A DNA stretch of 21,251 bases from Bacteroidales bacterium (lineage in GTDB: Bacteria > Bacteroidota > Bacteroidia > Bacteroidales > UBA932): NCBI GenBank assembly GCA_012513425.1, contig JAAZCF010000273.1, positions 1-21,251 on the forward strand. The letters are read 5' to 3'. The position numbers were made by a program, and so were the translations under genes. The notes beneath the pieces are model-generated. The model ran no database searches, had not been told where the DNA came from, and worked only from the letters and a program-made list of their open reading frames with translations. Numbering within the stretch: the stretch's first letter is position 1; each line of letters begins with the position of its first letter. Positions 1-7,632 of this stretch are shown one piece after another.

Positions 1-258
1 GACGGCATGGATGCTCTTTTTATCATGATTGTAGGCCTCTTAGGCTGGATAGTTCCAGTGCAAGGTGGTTTCGGAGCTTATCATGTTTTGGTTACAATGG
101 CTTTGGTCCCAGTATGTGGTTTGGACCAGCAGACTGCCCTCATCTTTGCTACTATCTCTCATGAGTCTCAAGTGGCTCAAATGATTATTCTTGGTTTGAT
201 TGCTCTCTTGACAGTGGCTTATTTAAAAAGGAAAAGAATAAACAAACAAACATTATGA
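1..258 (+). CDS. Flippase-like (YbhN/LPG-synthase TM family) membrane protein, C-terminal part
   Basis: Only the last 85 codons are present; the reading frame is open to the window's left edge, so the gene begins outside. The visible part is hydrophobic, with two or three membrane segments, and contains PVQGGFGAYH and later FATISHESQ. These look like the C-terminal signature of the UPF0104/lysylphosphatidylglycerol-synthase transmembrane family, whose Bacteroidales members are annotated as flippase-like proteins. The tail is basic (KRKRINKQ) and probably cytoplasmic. The stop codon overlaps the next start in an ATGA arrangement, implying translational coupling with the nucleotidyltransferase. 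The substrate cannot be read from this fragment. An internal ATG at position 7 is not taken as the start because the frame continues upstream. Confidence 0.8.
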   Translation, partial: DGMDALFIMIVGLLGWIVPVQGGFGAYHVLVTMALVPVCGLDQQTALIFATISHESQVAQMIILGLIALLTVAYLKRKRINKQTL

Positions 259-1160
259 AACCTACACTATTAATACTCGCAGCCGGAATGGGCTCAAGAT
301 ATGGTTCTCTCAAACAAATGGATGGTCTTGGTCCAAATGGAGAAGCAATTATTGATTATTCAATTTTTGATGCAATAAGAGCAGGATTCGGCAAAATTGT
401 GTTTGTTATCAGACATTCTTTTGAACAGGCATTTAAAGAACATTTTCAATCTGAGAAATTTGGAGACGAAGTTAGGTTTGAGTTTGTGTTTCAAGAGTTA
501 GACTATTTGCCCCAAGGCTATTCAGTTCCAGAAGGTCGTGTTAAACCATGGGGAACTAATCATGCTGTAATGATGGGAGCAAGTGTTATTAACGAGCCAT
601 TTGCAGTTATTAATGCTGATGATTTTTATGGGCGTTCTAGCTATGAGACAATGGCTGCATATTTGAACTCAATAGTCGGCACAGAAGGCAAATATGCCAT
701 TGTGGGTTATCATCTTGAGAATACTTTGTCAGATTTTGGAACAGTATCCAGAGGCATCTGTTCAGTTGATTCAAATCATTATCTCACTACTGTCACAGAA
801 CGTACAGCAATTGCTCGTCAAGCCGACAAAATTTTCTTTTCAGAGAATGATGTCAAACATGAATTAGCTCCAAATAGCTATGTATCGATGAATTTTTGGG
901 GTTTTACTCCTGAATATTTCAAACTTTCAGACAGAATATTCATAGACTTTTTGGATGCAAACAAGGATAATCTCAAGTCAGAATTTTTTATCCCATATAT
1001 TGCAGATAAACTTATTAGCTCCGGCGAAGCAACAATACAAGTGTTGGACTGTGATGCTAAATGGTTTGGAGTAACCTACAAAGAAGACAGGCCATTTACT
1101 ATTGAAAAAATAGAGGCCCTTATAGAGGCTGGTGAATATCCTTCAAAAATCTGGAAATAG
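255..1160 (+). CDS. Sugar-phosphate nucleotidyltransferase family protein
   Basis: A 301-residue protein of the NTP_transferase fold. The N-terminus carries the nucleotide-binding signature LILAAGMGSRYGSLKQMD, with the G-x-G-S-R core at residues 11-15 and the following lysine at 20. The metal-binding type segment NADDFYG lies at 120-126. Such enzymes join a sugar 1-phosphate or a choline-like phosphate to NTP to make an activated donor; the actual substrate is not evident. It overlaps the preceding membrane protein by ATGA, so the two probably act together in envelope or glycan biosynthesis (inference). It ends 16 bases before the convergent fabF stop. The length and uninterrupted frame suggest an intact gene. 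Confidence 0.8.
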   Translation: MKPTLLILAAGMGSRYGSLKQMDGLGPNGEAIIDYSIFDAIRAGFGKIVFVIRHSFEQAFKEHFQSEKFGDEVRFEFVFQELDYLPQGYSVPEGRVKPWGTNHAVMMGASVINEPFAVINADDFYGRSSYETMAAYLNSIVGTEGKYAIVGYHLENTLSDFGTVSRGICSVDSNHYLTTVTERTAIARQADKIFFSENDVKHELAPNSYVSMNFWGFTPEYFKLSDRIFIDFLDANKDNLKSEFFIPYIADKLISSGEATIQVLDCDAKWFGVTYKEDRPFTIEKIEALIEAGEYPSKIWK

Positions 1161-1176
1161 GCCTGCCTTGTTTTAG

Positions 1177-2424
1177 TTATAGGCTTTTGAGAATTAAACA
1201 AGTGTTGTGACCGCTGAATCCAAAACTGTTGTTGACGGCTACTTTGACTTTGCGCTCAACAGGTTCGTTAAATGTAATTTTCATCTTGTAGTCAATGTTT
1301 TCATCTTCTTCGCGGAAGTTAATGGTAGGAGGTATTATTCCGCTATTAAGAGCATGAATACAAGCCAAAGTTTCCACAGCTCCGGCAGCTCCCAAAAGAT
1401 GGCCGGTCATAGACTTTGTAGAGCTGATGTTTGGAAAATATGATTTGTCACCAAATACTTTCTTTATGGCATACAATTCAGCCACATCGCCTTGAACTGT
1501 CGATGTGCCGTGGGCATTGATATAATCAACATCAGAAGGTTGAAGACCTGCGTCAAGTAGGGCATTCTCCAAAGCTTGTGCAGCTCCAGTGCCATCAGCC
1601 AAAGGTGAAGTCATATGGTAAGCATCTGCGCTATAGCCTGAGCCTGCCAATTCTGCATAAATGTGAGCCCCTCTTGCAACTGCATGTTCATATTCTTCTA
1701 AAATTATAGAAGCAGCACCTTCAGCAAGAACAAAACCATCGCGTCTTTTGTCAAAAGGACGTGAAGCAGTTTTATACTCGTCATTGTTGGTAGAGATAGC
1801 GTGCATAGAATTAAAACCACCCAATCCAGCAGGACAGATTGGAGCTTCAGAACCGCCTACTAACATCATATCGGCATTGCTTAGCTGAATCATTTGTCGT
1901 CCGACGCAAATTGCATTGGTTGAAGATGCACAAGCAGAAGTGACTCCGAAATTTGGGCCTTTAAATCCATTTCTTATGGATATCTGACCGGCAGCAGTAT
2001 CTGTTAATATTTTTGGAATGAGGAATGGACTGAATCGGGGATTCCCTGTGGCCCCATACTCACTGACTTCTCTCGTTAAAGTTTCCAAACCGCCAACGCC
2101 GCTGCCATAAACGACACCAACGCGTCGAAGATTCTCTTTTGAAAAGTCTACTCCACAGTCTTTGTTGGCCTCATCTGCTGATACAAGCGCAAACTGACAA
2201 AATCTATCGTTTTTGTTTTCATCTTTACGATCATATCCGTAGTTAGTAAAAATGAAGTTTTGGACCTGACAAGCAAAGTGAGTCTTGAACAGAGTAGTAT
2301 CAAAGAGCGTAATAAAGCAAGCACCACTGATGCCTTTGTCCAATGCAGAGAAGAAATCAGTGGTGTTATTACCTAAAGGATTAACAGTACCGATACCGGT
2401 AACTACTACTCTTTTTAATAGCAT
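1177..2424 (-). CDS. fabF: Beta-ketoacyl-ACP synthase II
   Basis: A 415-residue thiolase-fold condensing enzyme that extends acyl-ACP with malonyl-ACP in type II fatty acid synthesis in the cytoplasm. It starts RVVVTGIGTVNPLGNN, typical of FabF. The catalytic triad is visible: Cys165 in VTSACASS, His305 in NAHGTST and His342 in MTGHLLGAAGAVE. Length matches the family (about 410-420). It lies one base downstream of acpP, which encodes its carrier substrate, and is surely co-transcribed with it. In Bacteroides relatives rnc usually follows fabF; here a convergent nucleotidyltransferase does instead. FabB is an alternative, but the acpP linkage and the signature favour FabF. Confidence 0.95.
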   Translation of the reverse strand: MLLKRVVVTGIGTVNPLGNNTTDFFSALDKGISGACFITLFDTTLFKTHFACQVQNFIFTNYGYDRKDENKNDRFCQFALVSADEANKDCGVDFSKENLRRVGVVYGSGVGGLETLTREVSEYGATGNPRFSPFLIPKILTDTAAGQISIRNGFKGPNFGVTSACASSTNAICVGRQMIQLSNADMMLVGGSEAPICPAGLGGFNSMHAISTNNDEYKTASRPFDKRRDGFVLAEGAASIILEEYEHAVARGAHIYAELAGSGYSADAYHMTSPLADGTGAAQALENALLDAGLQPSDVDYINAHGTSTVQGDVAELYAIKKVFGDKSYFPNISSTKSMTGHLLGAAGAVETLACIHALNSGIIPPTINFREEDENIDYKMKITFNEPVERKVKVAVNNSFGFSGHNTCLILKSL

Positions 2425-2425
2425 A

Positions 2426-2662
2426 TTATTTGGCGTTCTGTCCGATATAGCTGATTACATCGCCTACTGTAGTAATTTTTTCAGCGGCCTCATCGGAAAT
2501 AGAAATACCGAATGCTTTTTCGAATTCCATTATCAATTCAACTGTGTCAAGAGAATCAGCACCTAAATCATTTGTGAAGCTGGCACTTTCTTTAACTTCG
2601 TTCTCTTCAACACCAAGTTTGTCAACGATGATGGCTTTTACTTTTGCAGCAATTTCTTCCAT
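2426..2662 (-). CDS. acpP: Acyl carrier protein
   Basis: A 78-residue acidic four-helix carrier protein. The phosphopantetheine attachment site is Ser37 in the GADSLDTVELIM motif. It shuttles growing acyl chains to FabF and other FAS II enzymes. The frame is open 17 codons further upstream, but the start at MEEIAAKVKAI is chosen for two reasons: it gives the standard ACP length, and the likely promoter (-7 at 2691-2698) lies so close that the upstream ATG would be at or before the transcription start. Its stop lies one base from the fabF start. The adjacent divergent gene is purN. Confidence 0.95.
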   Translation of the reverse strand: MEEIAAKVKAIIVDKLGVEENEVKESASFTNDLGADSLDTVELIMEFEKAFGISISDEAAEKITTVGDVISYIGQNAK

Positions 2663-2690
2663 AAGTATTAGAGTTTTTAGTAACGGATGG

Positions 2691-2722
2691 CAAAGTAAGT
2701 AATATTTCTTCATATTACCAAA
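2691..2722 (-). promoter_or_regulatory. Promoter of acpP-fabF
   Basis: Read on the minus strand, TTTG (2722-2719) is followed after 20 bases by TTACTTTG (2698-2691). This fits the Bacteroidota primary sigma consensus TTTG-N19/20-TAnnTTTG with one mismatch (T for A). Transcription would begin near 2684, about 20 bases before the acpP start at 2662. The site overlaps the region used by the divergent purN promoter. Confidence 0.6.
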
Positions 2723-2735
2723 TTTTTTAACTTTG
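2705..2735 (+). promoter_or_regulatory. Promoter of purN-DUF4294
   Basis: TAACTTTG at 2728-2735 is a perfect match to the Bacteroidota -7 element TAnnTTTG. A weak -33 (TTTC, 2705-2708) lies 19 bases upstream. Expected transcription start is near 2741, giving a leader of only about 12 bases before the purN ATG at 2753. Confidence 0.55.
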
Positions 2736-2752
2736 CCAAGATTATTCTCAAT

Positions 2753-3352
2753 ATGAAAAAATTAGCTCTTTTTGCCTCAGGAAGTGGCACTAACGCAGAA
2801 AATTTGATTCGCTATTTCTCAAATAGTAAGCAATTCGAAGTCTCAATCGTACTTTGTAACAAATCTGATGCTTTTGTGCTCGAGCGAGCTAAAAAGCTTT
2901 CAGTCCCATCTATCGTCTTTGATAAGTCACAACTAAATTGCCAAGATGAATGGACCAATGAAGGTAAACCATCAATAATATCAATTTTAAGACAGAATGA
3001 GATCTTTTCTATCATTTTGGCTGGTTTTTTGATGATGGTTCCAAAGCATCTGATTGAAGCCTACCCCGGAAAAATCATTAACATTCATCCGGCCTTGCTT
3101 CCGAAGTATGGTGGAAAAGGTATGCATGGTATGCATGTTCATGAGGCTGGTATTGCAGCCAAAGAAGAAGAAACGGGCATCACTATCCACTTGGTGGATG
3201 AATTTTACGATCATGGTAAATGCCTTTTTCAAGCAAAATGTGAAGTATTACCTTGTGATACTGCTAAAGATGTAGCAGTGAAAATCCACCTTTTGGAACA
3301 AGAATATTTTCCTCAAGTGGTAGAAGATTACCTCAGTGCTAATTTTTTATAA
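2753..3352 (+). CDS. purN: Phosphoribosylglycinamide formyltransferase
   Basis: A 199-residue GART enzyme that transfers the formyl group from 10-formyltetrahydrofolate to GAR in de novo purine synthesis. The N-terminal phosphate-binding loop is ASGSGTNAENLI (residues 8-19). The catalytic Asn110 and His112 lie in NIHPALLPKYGG, and the acidic VDEFYDHG segment (148-155) supplies the conserved aspartate. Length is standard. It diverges from acpP, an arrangement known from Bacteroides, and its TAA stop overlaps the next ATG by one base (TAATG), so the downstream DUF4294 gene is probably translationally coupled. Confidence 0.95.
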   Translation: MKKLALFASGSGTNAENLIRYFSNSKQFEVSIVLCNKSDAFVLERAKKLSVPSIVFDKSQLNCQDEWTNEGKPSIISILRQNEIFSIILAGFLMMVPKHLIEAYPGKIINIHPALLPKYGGKGMHGMHVHEAGIAAKEEETGITIHLVDEFYDHGKCLFQAKCEVLPCDTAKDVAVKIHLLEQEYFPQVVEDYLSANFL

Positions 3353-4083
3353 TGAAGCTTAAAGTATTTTTATTATCTGTCTTTGTCCTCTTTACTTCAA
3401 ACTATTTTGCAGAAGCACAAAATAAATCTGGCAAGTTCATGGAGTATGAAGTCATTGACGGCGATACAGTTTATCTGGATATGTTGTCCCCATCTCGTGT
3501 TCTATCAAATCATAATATGAGCAAACGAGATTGGATACAATATTGCAAAAGAGTTCACAATTTTAGCAAAGCATATCCTTATGCCTTATTTGTAGCAAAC
3601 ACTATCTTTGAGACCGACAGCATTTTTGTTGCTCGAAAATATAATGATAAAGAGCAGGATAGATATTTGAATGTCATGAAAGATGAATTACTCAAAGATT
3701 TTGATCCTATTTTTCGTCAGTTGACTCTCACTCAAGGTTTGATGATGATACGATTGATTGATAGAGAAGTTGGAATGCCACCATATTATATTATTCAAAA
3801 GTATTTGGGTAATATTAATGCCGGTTTTTGGCAAGGGATTGCCAAAATGTTGAAAGGGGACATAAAACGTCAATATGATCCAATGGGAGAAGATGAAGAC
3901 CTTGAGGAACTAATCAAGATATGGAATGAAGGAAAATATGATGAACTATATGAGTCGATTTTTGCACAAAAACGGCCGACTATTGTAATTCCTGAAAAGT
4001 TCAAGACGCCTTTTTATCAGACAGTAGACGCAAAAAAAAATAAAAAGGAAGAGCGCAAAGCAAAGCGCAATGCCAAAAAATAA
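3352..4083 (+). CDS. DUF4294 secreted protein
   Basis: A 243-residue protein with a signal peptide (hydrophobic core 5-16, likely cleavage after AEA at residue 22, before QNKSG). It matches my recollection of the Bacteroidota family DUF4294: a VIDGDTVYLD segment near 35-44, then the YCKRVHNFSKAYPYA stretch and the LTQGLMMIRLIDRE and PPYYIIQ motifs, ending with a very basic tail (KKNKKEERKAKRNAKK). No lipobox is seen, so a periplasmic or membrane-associated location is likely. Function is unknown. It is coupled to purN by a one-base overlap, and its stop lies two bases from that of the convergent DUF4270 gene. Confidence 0.8.
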   Translation: MKLKVFLLSVFVLFTSNYFAEAQNKSGKFMEYEVIDGDTVYLDMLSPSRVLSNHNMSKRDWIQYCKRVHNFSKAYPYALFVANTIFETDSIFVARKYNDKEQDRYLNVMKDELLKDFDPIFRQLTLTQGLMMIRLIDREVGMPPYYIIQKYLGNINAGFWQGIAKMLKGDIKRQYDPMGEDEDLEELIKIWNEGKYDELYESIFAQKRPTIVIPEKFKTPFYQTVDAKKNKKEERKAKRNAKK

Positions 4084-4085
4084 TC

Positions 4086-5615
4086 CTAGTTTGTCTCTAC
4101 ATAAGTAATATGTAGTTGAGGTCTTCTCTCCGCACCATTACCATTGAGTTTTCCAATAGAATAGTTGATATAATCAGCATAGTAATAGACTTCACCGGAA
4201 GAACTACTTGATTGATTATACATTTGGCTGTACATCATGCTGGTATAACCGCCGCCGTAACCGCCATAACCGCCATATCCGCCATATCCGCCATATCCAT
4301 AAGGATCATAATATCCGTATGAGTATGGGTTATAATAGCTGCTATTGTTACTGTTGTCTGAGGACTTCTCCGTATATTCAAAAGGTGCAATCATCCATAT
4401 ATCATTATCAGATCCAACTTCTTCTTTTTTGATGATAGCTTGGATATAATAAGTAACATCAGGCTTATAGCAGAACAAAGAGCGATTGATAGTACCTTTA
4501 TTATAAGTATTATCATATATTGAGCTCATCAGATTGTAACGCTTGATACCATCAGAGTCTTCTTGATAAAATGCAGGAAACAAAGCCTGAGGATAATAAT
4601 TATCAACTAATTTATAATTATCAGGGAATTCAAATGGGAATTCAAATGTAGCTCTTGAAATCAAAACTTTTGATAAGTCAATATTATTATCATCAGCCCA
4701 TTTTTGAATGCTTTCTTTTAGAATGGCAGCATCAATAAAAGGTTTTACACCAGCGAGGCCTTCATAGTAAAGAACCTTGCTGTCATTGTCGGGTGACAAT
4801 TCCATGTCTTTCGAATCGTGGTGATATACTTGAGTAGCCAAACCATAATAGGGGCTGCCAATATCAAAAGTATAGGTTGTGTCTCTGCGAATATTGATTT
4901 TGTTGGTAGAATTGACGTTTAATTGCAAAGTTGCAGAGATGTAGTTATTCAAACGTCCACCAATTTCACCCTCCATTGGGTCGTCAGTTGACATATAGAC
5001 ACCATAGTAGTTTGCGATAAATAAATCAAGACTATCCAATTCCGTCTTTGATGCAGATAGGAACTTTGACGCCCATGCTTTCTCAATCGGTATTTTTACA
5101 GTGTCCTGGTCTAGCAGAATAGCTCTGCCAATAGGACGATGCTCATAGTCATTTTCAGTGATACTAGAACAAACAATCATAGTAGTATCCATGGCTTTCG
5201 TCATAGGATAAACATATAAGTTCTGAGGAATATTTTCTTGACCTTCTTTAAAAGTTTTGACCGAAGATAAGATAAGTTCTATGTAGGCATTGTTTAATTG
5301 CACATCATTTCCCCAATAGTAGCCCGTATCTGCCGGAGAGATTGTGGCAGCCAGGTCAATTTTGCTAAGTCCAAACTCTTCGCTACGAATACTACCTATA
5401 GTGTAATAATATGAAGATGATTGCATATCAGATGTAGATTTTAATCCGACAGGCAAATCAATGGAAGCAACTTTAACAAAAAGGTTATTATTAGAAGGCA
5501 TCAACTCTCCGCCAACGGAGAAGTCTGTGTCAATACATGATGTGAAAGAGAATATGGATAGCAGCAAAACTAAGTTACCCAACGCCAATTTATTCCTTGT
5601 CCGTGACATTTGCAT
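4086..5615 (-). CDS. DUF4270 lipoprotein
   Basis: A 509-residue exported protein. A basic start, a hydrophobic stretch and SFTSC27 make a plausible lipobox, so it is probably a lipoprotein. The following region (SVGGELMPSNNNLFVK) and overall composition fit DUF4270, a Bacteroidota family of unknown function that I recall sitting beside the GT5-like gene. Residues about 425-475 are rich in Tyr, Gly, Ser and Asn, with a Gly-Gly-Tyr tandem at 440-454 encoded by 9-bp repeats. The start lies inside the end of the upstream gene (26-base overlap). The ATG two codons later (5609) is an equally possible start and does not change the lipobox. The pair is likely co-transcribed. Confidence 0.75.
   Translation of the reverse strand: MQMSRTRNKLALGNLVLLLSIFSFTSCIDTDFSVGGELMPSNNNLFVKVASIDLPVGLKSTSDMQSSSYYYTIGSIRSEEFGLSKIDLAATISPADTGYYWGNDVQLNNAYIELILSSVKTFKEGQENIPQNLYVYPMTKAMDTTMIVCSSITENDYEHRPIGRAILLDQDTVKIPIEKAWASKFLSASKTELDSLDLFIANYYGVYMSTDDPMEGEIGGRLNNYISATLQLNVNSTNKINIRRDTTYTFDIGSPYYGLATQVYHHDSKDMELSPDNDSKVLYYEGLAGVKPFIDAAILKESIQKWADDNNIDLSKVLISRATFEFPFEFPDNYKLVDNYYPQALFPAFYQEDSDGIKRYNLMSSIYDNTYNKGTINRSLFCYKPDVTYYIQAIIKKEEVGSDNDIWMIAPFEYTEKSSDNSNNSSYYNPYSYGYYDPYGYGGYGGYGGYGGYGGGYTSMMYSQMYNQSSSSSGEVYYYADYINYSIGKLNGNGAERRPQLHITYVETN
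4252..4296. repeat. Five tandem 9-bp units in the DUF4270 gene
   Basis: Five consecutive 9-base units on the plus strand: ccgccgtaa, ccgccataa, then three identical ccgccatat. On the coding (minus) strand they encode repeated Gly-Gly-Tyr. Because the unit is three codons long, slippage would change length without breaking the frame. Confidence 0.9.
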
Positions 5616-6429
5616 GCAAAATTTGTTCGTAAAAAGTATCGTATTCTTTTATGTATTCTTTGCGATCTATACCGATCTCAGGGCTGACAATCGTAGGTAG
5701 ATTACGCTCGGTGATATAGTCGGTGAGACGACTGTCAATGCCATCTGACCCATAGATGACACCATCAGCATATCGAATAGCAAGTTTAGCAATATTTATG
5801 CCATCAGATTCCTTAATAACATCAACATCGCTTGCAGTGATGCCATTAATTGGAAGCTTTTCTGCAATATTGCCTTTAAAATTGTGATTTTCGTCGCTAT
5901 ATAGAGATAATATTACTTTGCTGTCAGAAAAAATCGGGTCGTTATCGTATGCTCTTTTGAGGTAAAGTGGAACTATGTGAGAAATCCATCCTTGACAATG
6001 CACAATGTCCGGCTTCCAACGCAACTTTTTCACTGTTTCCAATACACCTCTGGCGAAAAACATGGCTCTCTCGTCATTATCTTCAAAAAAATTACCATCG
6101 GCATCATTTGATATGGCTTTTCGTTGAAAGTAATCATCATTGTCAATAAAGTATACTTGCATTCTTGCTGAAGAAATAGAAGCAACTTTGATAATTAGAG
6201 GGCGGTCAATATCTTCAATTATGATATTCATTCCTGATAGACGAATGACTTCATGTAGTTGATGACGGCGCTCATTGATTGTGCCGTATCTTGGCATAAA
6301 AGAGCGTATCTCTCGGCCTCTTTCCTGGAGGCTTTGAGGTAAAAATCTGCCAACAATTGCAATATCAGACTCTGGCGAGTAAGGATATATTTCAGAATTG
6401 ACAAATAGGACTCTAATGGGTTCGCTCAT
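5590..6429 (-). CDS. GT5 N-terminal-domain protein (annotated glycogen synthase in relatives)
   Basis: A 279-residue protein similar to the N-terminal Rossmann half of glycogen/starch synthases: VLFVNSEIYPYSP (7-19), LPQSLQERGREIRSFMPRYG (30-49), and a DIVHCQGW segment (141-148) matching the usual HAHDW region. It lacks the whole C-terminal GT-B domain of about 200 residues, and the ADP-glucose-binding K-x-G-G-L motif expected near 18-24 is replaced by PESDIA. This short form is common in Bacteroidales, so it is not a local truncation, but an active glycogen synthase is doubtful. Its end overlaps the DUF4270 lipoprotein gene. The start MSEPIRVLF follows a well-placed -7 element. Confidence 0.75.
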   Translation of the reverse strand: MSEPIRVLFVNSEIYPYSPESDIAIVGRFLPQSLQERGREIRSFMPRYGTINERRHQLHEVIRLSGMNIIIEDIDRPLIIKVASISSARMQVYFIDNDDYFQRKAISNDADGNFFEDNDERAMFFARGVLETVKKLRWKPDIVHCQGWISHIVPLYLKRAYDNDPIFSDSKVILSLYSDENHNFKGNIAEKLPINGITASDVDVIKESDGINIAKLAIRYADGVIYGSDGIDSRLTDYITERNLPTIVSPEIGIDRKEYIKEYDTFYEQILHANVTDKE

Positions 6430-6463
6430 TTTTTATAATTCGTATATTAAGCCAAATTTCTTA

Positions 6464-6471
6464 CAAAGGTA
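6464..6471 (-). promoter_or_regulatory. -7 element of the GT5-like/DUF4270 operon
   Basis: The plus strand reads CAAAGGTA, that is TACCTTTG on the minus strand, a perfect TAnnTTTG. Transcription would start near 6459, about 30 bases before the ATG at 6429. I see no clear -33 TTTG. Confidence 0.5.
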
Positions 6472-6486
6472 ATAATTTTTTTTGAT

Positions 6487-6494
6487 TACCTTTG
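6487..6494 (+). promoter_or_regulatory. -7 element of the ftsX-uppP-lpxH operon
   Basis: TACCTTTG is a perfect match to TAnnTTTG and lies 16 bases before the ftsX ATG, so the leader would be only about 10 bases. No -33 TTTG is seen at the expected distance; that position is occupied by the opposing -7 element. Confidence 0.55.
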
Positions 6495-6510
6495 TTCTCG
6501 GGAAAACATT

Positions 6511-7389
6511 ATGGATTCATCTGAAAAAAATATAATTACACGAAGACTAATCAATTCATATTTGTCTTCAGTCATAAGTATTAGTTTTGTCTTATTGCTT
6601 ATTGCAGCCGGTGCTTTTCTTGTGATTAACGCAAATAAAGTTTCTGATTATTTCAAAGAAAATGCAGTTGTCTCTGTAATTCTTCATCAGAATGCCACTG
6701 AAGAGGAAGCATTGCAGATTCAGGAAGATATCCAACAGATGCCATTTGTTCTACATACAAACTATATTTCAAAAGAAGATGGAACAAAACAAATGCAAGA
6801 AATGTTAGGTGAGAATTTTCTCAAAGTTTTTGAGGTAAATCCCATTCCATTTTCAATAGATGTAAATGTAAAGAGTGAATATTTTGATAAAGACTCATTA
6901 GCAAATATAAGTGCAATATTGGAGATTATCCCAAAAGTTAAAGAAGTGAGTTATCAAGAATCTATGATTGAGACTCTTAATTCGAATCTTGAAAAAATTG
7001 CTTTGGTGATGGCTGTTGCAATTGCTCTATTGATGATTATTTCTTTCTCACTTATTTGCAATACGGTAAGATTGAACATTTATTCCAAAAGATTTACTAT
7101 TCACACAATGATGCTTGTTGGTGCTAAAAGAAGCTTTATCAGAAAGCCTTTTGTGTGGCAAGCTTTTTGGCAAGGGGCTGCCTCTGCCGTCATTGCTGGA
7201 GGTCTGTTTGCGGCCTTGCTGGCTTACACTGGTAAGAATATTGGGCCTTTGGCCGACATATTCGATGTCCATACTATTTCGTATGTATGCGGCATCGTCT
7301 TTGTAGTTGGCATTGTGCTTTGCATTTCTGCAGCTTGGTATGTAGTGGGCAGATTGGCCTACACTTCCGAAGATGATTTATACTATTAA
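6511..7389 (+). CDS. ftsX: Cell division ABC transporter permease FtsX
   Basis: A 292-residue membrane protein with the FtsX plan: a cytoplasmic N-terminus, TM1 at about 20-42, an extracytoplasmic domain at about 43-160 (including VSVILHQNATEEEA and NPIPFSIDVNV), then three membrane segments near 165-186, 218-240 and 250-275. With the ATPase FtsE it relays division signals to peptidoglycan hydrolases. No ftsE is nearby, as is usual in Bacteroidales. It heads a four-gene envelope operon, with DUF3098 starting six bases after its stop. It is preceded by a clear -7 element and has no Shine-Dalgarno sequence. Confidence 0.92.
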   Translation: MDSSEKNIITRRLINSYLSSVISISFVLLLIAAGAFLVINANKVSDYFKENAVVSVILHQNATEEEALQIQEDIQQMPFVLHTNYISKEDGTKQMQEMLGENFLKVFEVNPIPFSIDVNVKSEYFDKDSLANISAILEIIPKVKEVSYQESMIETLNSNLEKIALVMAVAIALLMIISFSLICNTVRLNIYSKRFTIHTMMLVGAKRSFIRKPFVWQAFWQGAASAVIAGGLFAALLAYTGKNIGPLADIFDVHTISYVCGIVFVVGIVLCISAAWYVVGRLAYTSEDDLYY

Positions 7390-7395
7390 TATATA

Positions 7396-7626
7396 ATGAA
7401 AGATAATTATTCTGTTTCTTCCAAAGGAGTTCGCTTAATCATTGTTGGCTTGCTGGTGATGGTTTCCGGCTATATCTTGATGTTAGGCGGTGGTTCGCAA
7501 GATCTAACTGTGTTTAATGATGCTATGTTTGATTTTAGGAGAATGGTTCTTTCTCCTTTGCTTATCATCCTTGGCATTTTATTCGTGATTATTGCAATTA
7601 TGCGTAGACCCAAATCTGAGGAGTAG
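7396..7626 (+). CDS. DUF3098 small membrane protein
   Basis: A 76-residue protein with two hydrophobic helices (about 13-31 and 52-70) separated by a conserved-looking loop with GGGSQD and FNDAMFDFRRMVLSP, ending in RRPKSEE. This matches the DUF3098 family of Bacteroidota, which I recall lying between ftsX and uppP. Function is unknown; position suggests a role with FtsX or in undecaprenyl lipid recycling (inference). It starts six bases after ftsX and ends six bases before uppP. Confidence 0.85.
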   Translation: MKDNYSVSSKGVRLIIVGLLVMVSGYILMLGGGSQDLTVFNDAMFDFRRMVLSPLLIILGILFVIIAIMRRPKSEE

Positions 7627-7632
7627 TACTGG

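Larger units (their letters stand above)
6463..6495. repeat. Inverted repeat of two head-to-head -7 elements
   Basis: ACAAAGGTAA (6463-6472) and TTACCTTTGT (6486-6495) are perfect 10-base inverted arms separated by 13 T-rich bases. Each arm contains the -7 element of one of the two divergent operons. Confidence 0.85.

Noticed and set aside
1159..1186. Terminator between the nucleotidyltransferase and fabF
   Set aside because: Only AGGCCT/AGGCTT can pair, with a 16-base loop, and the right arm lies in the fabF coding end.
2663..2713. Upstream ATG of acpP at 2713
   Set aside because: It would place the start upstream of the inferred transcription start and add 17 residues not found in ACPs.
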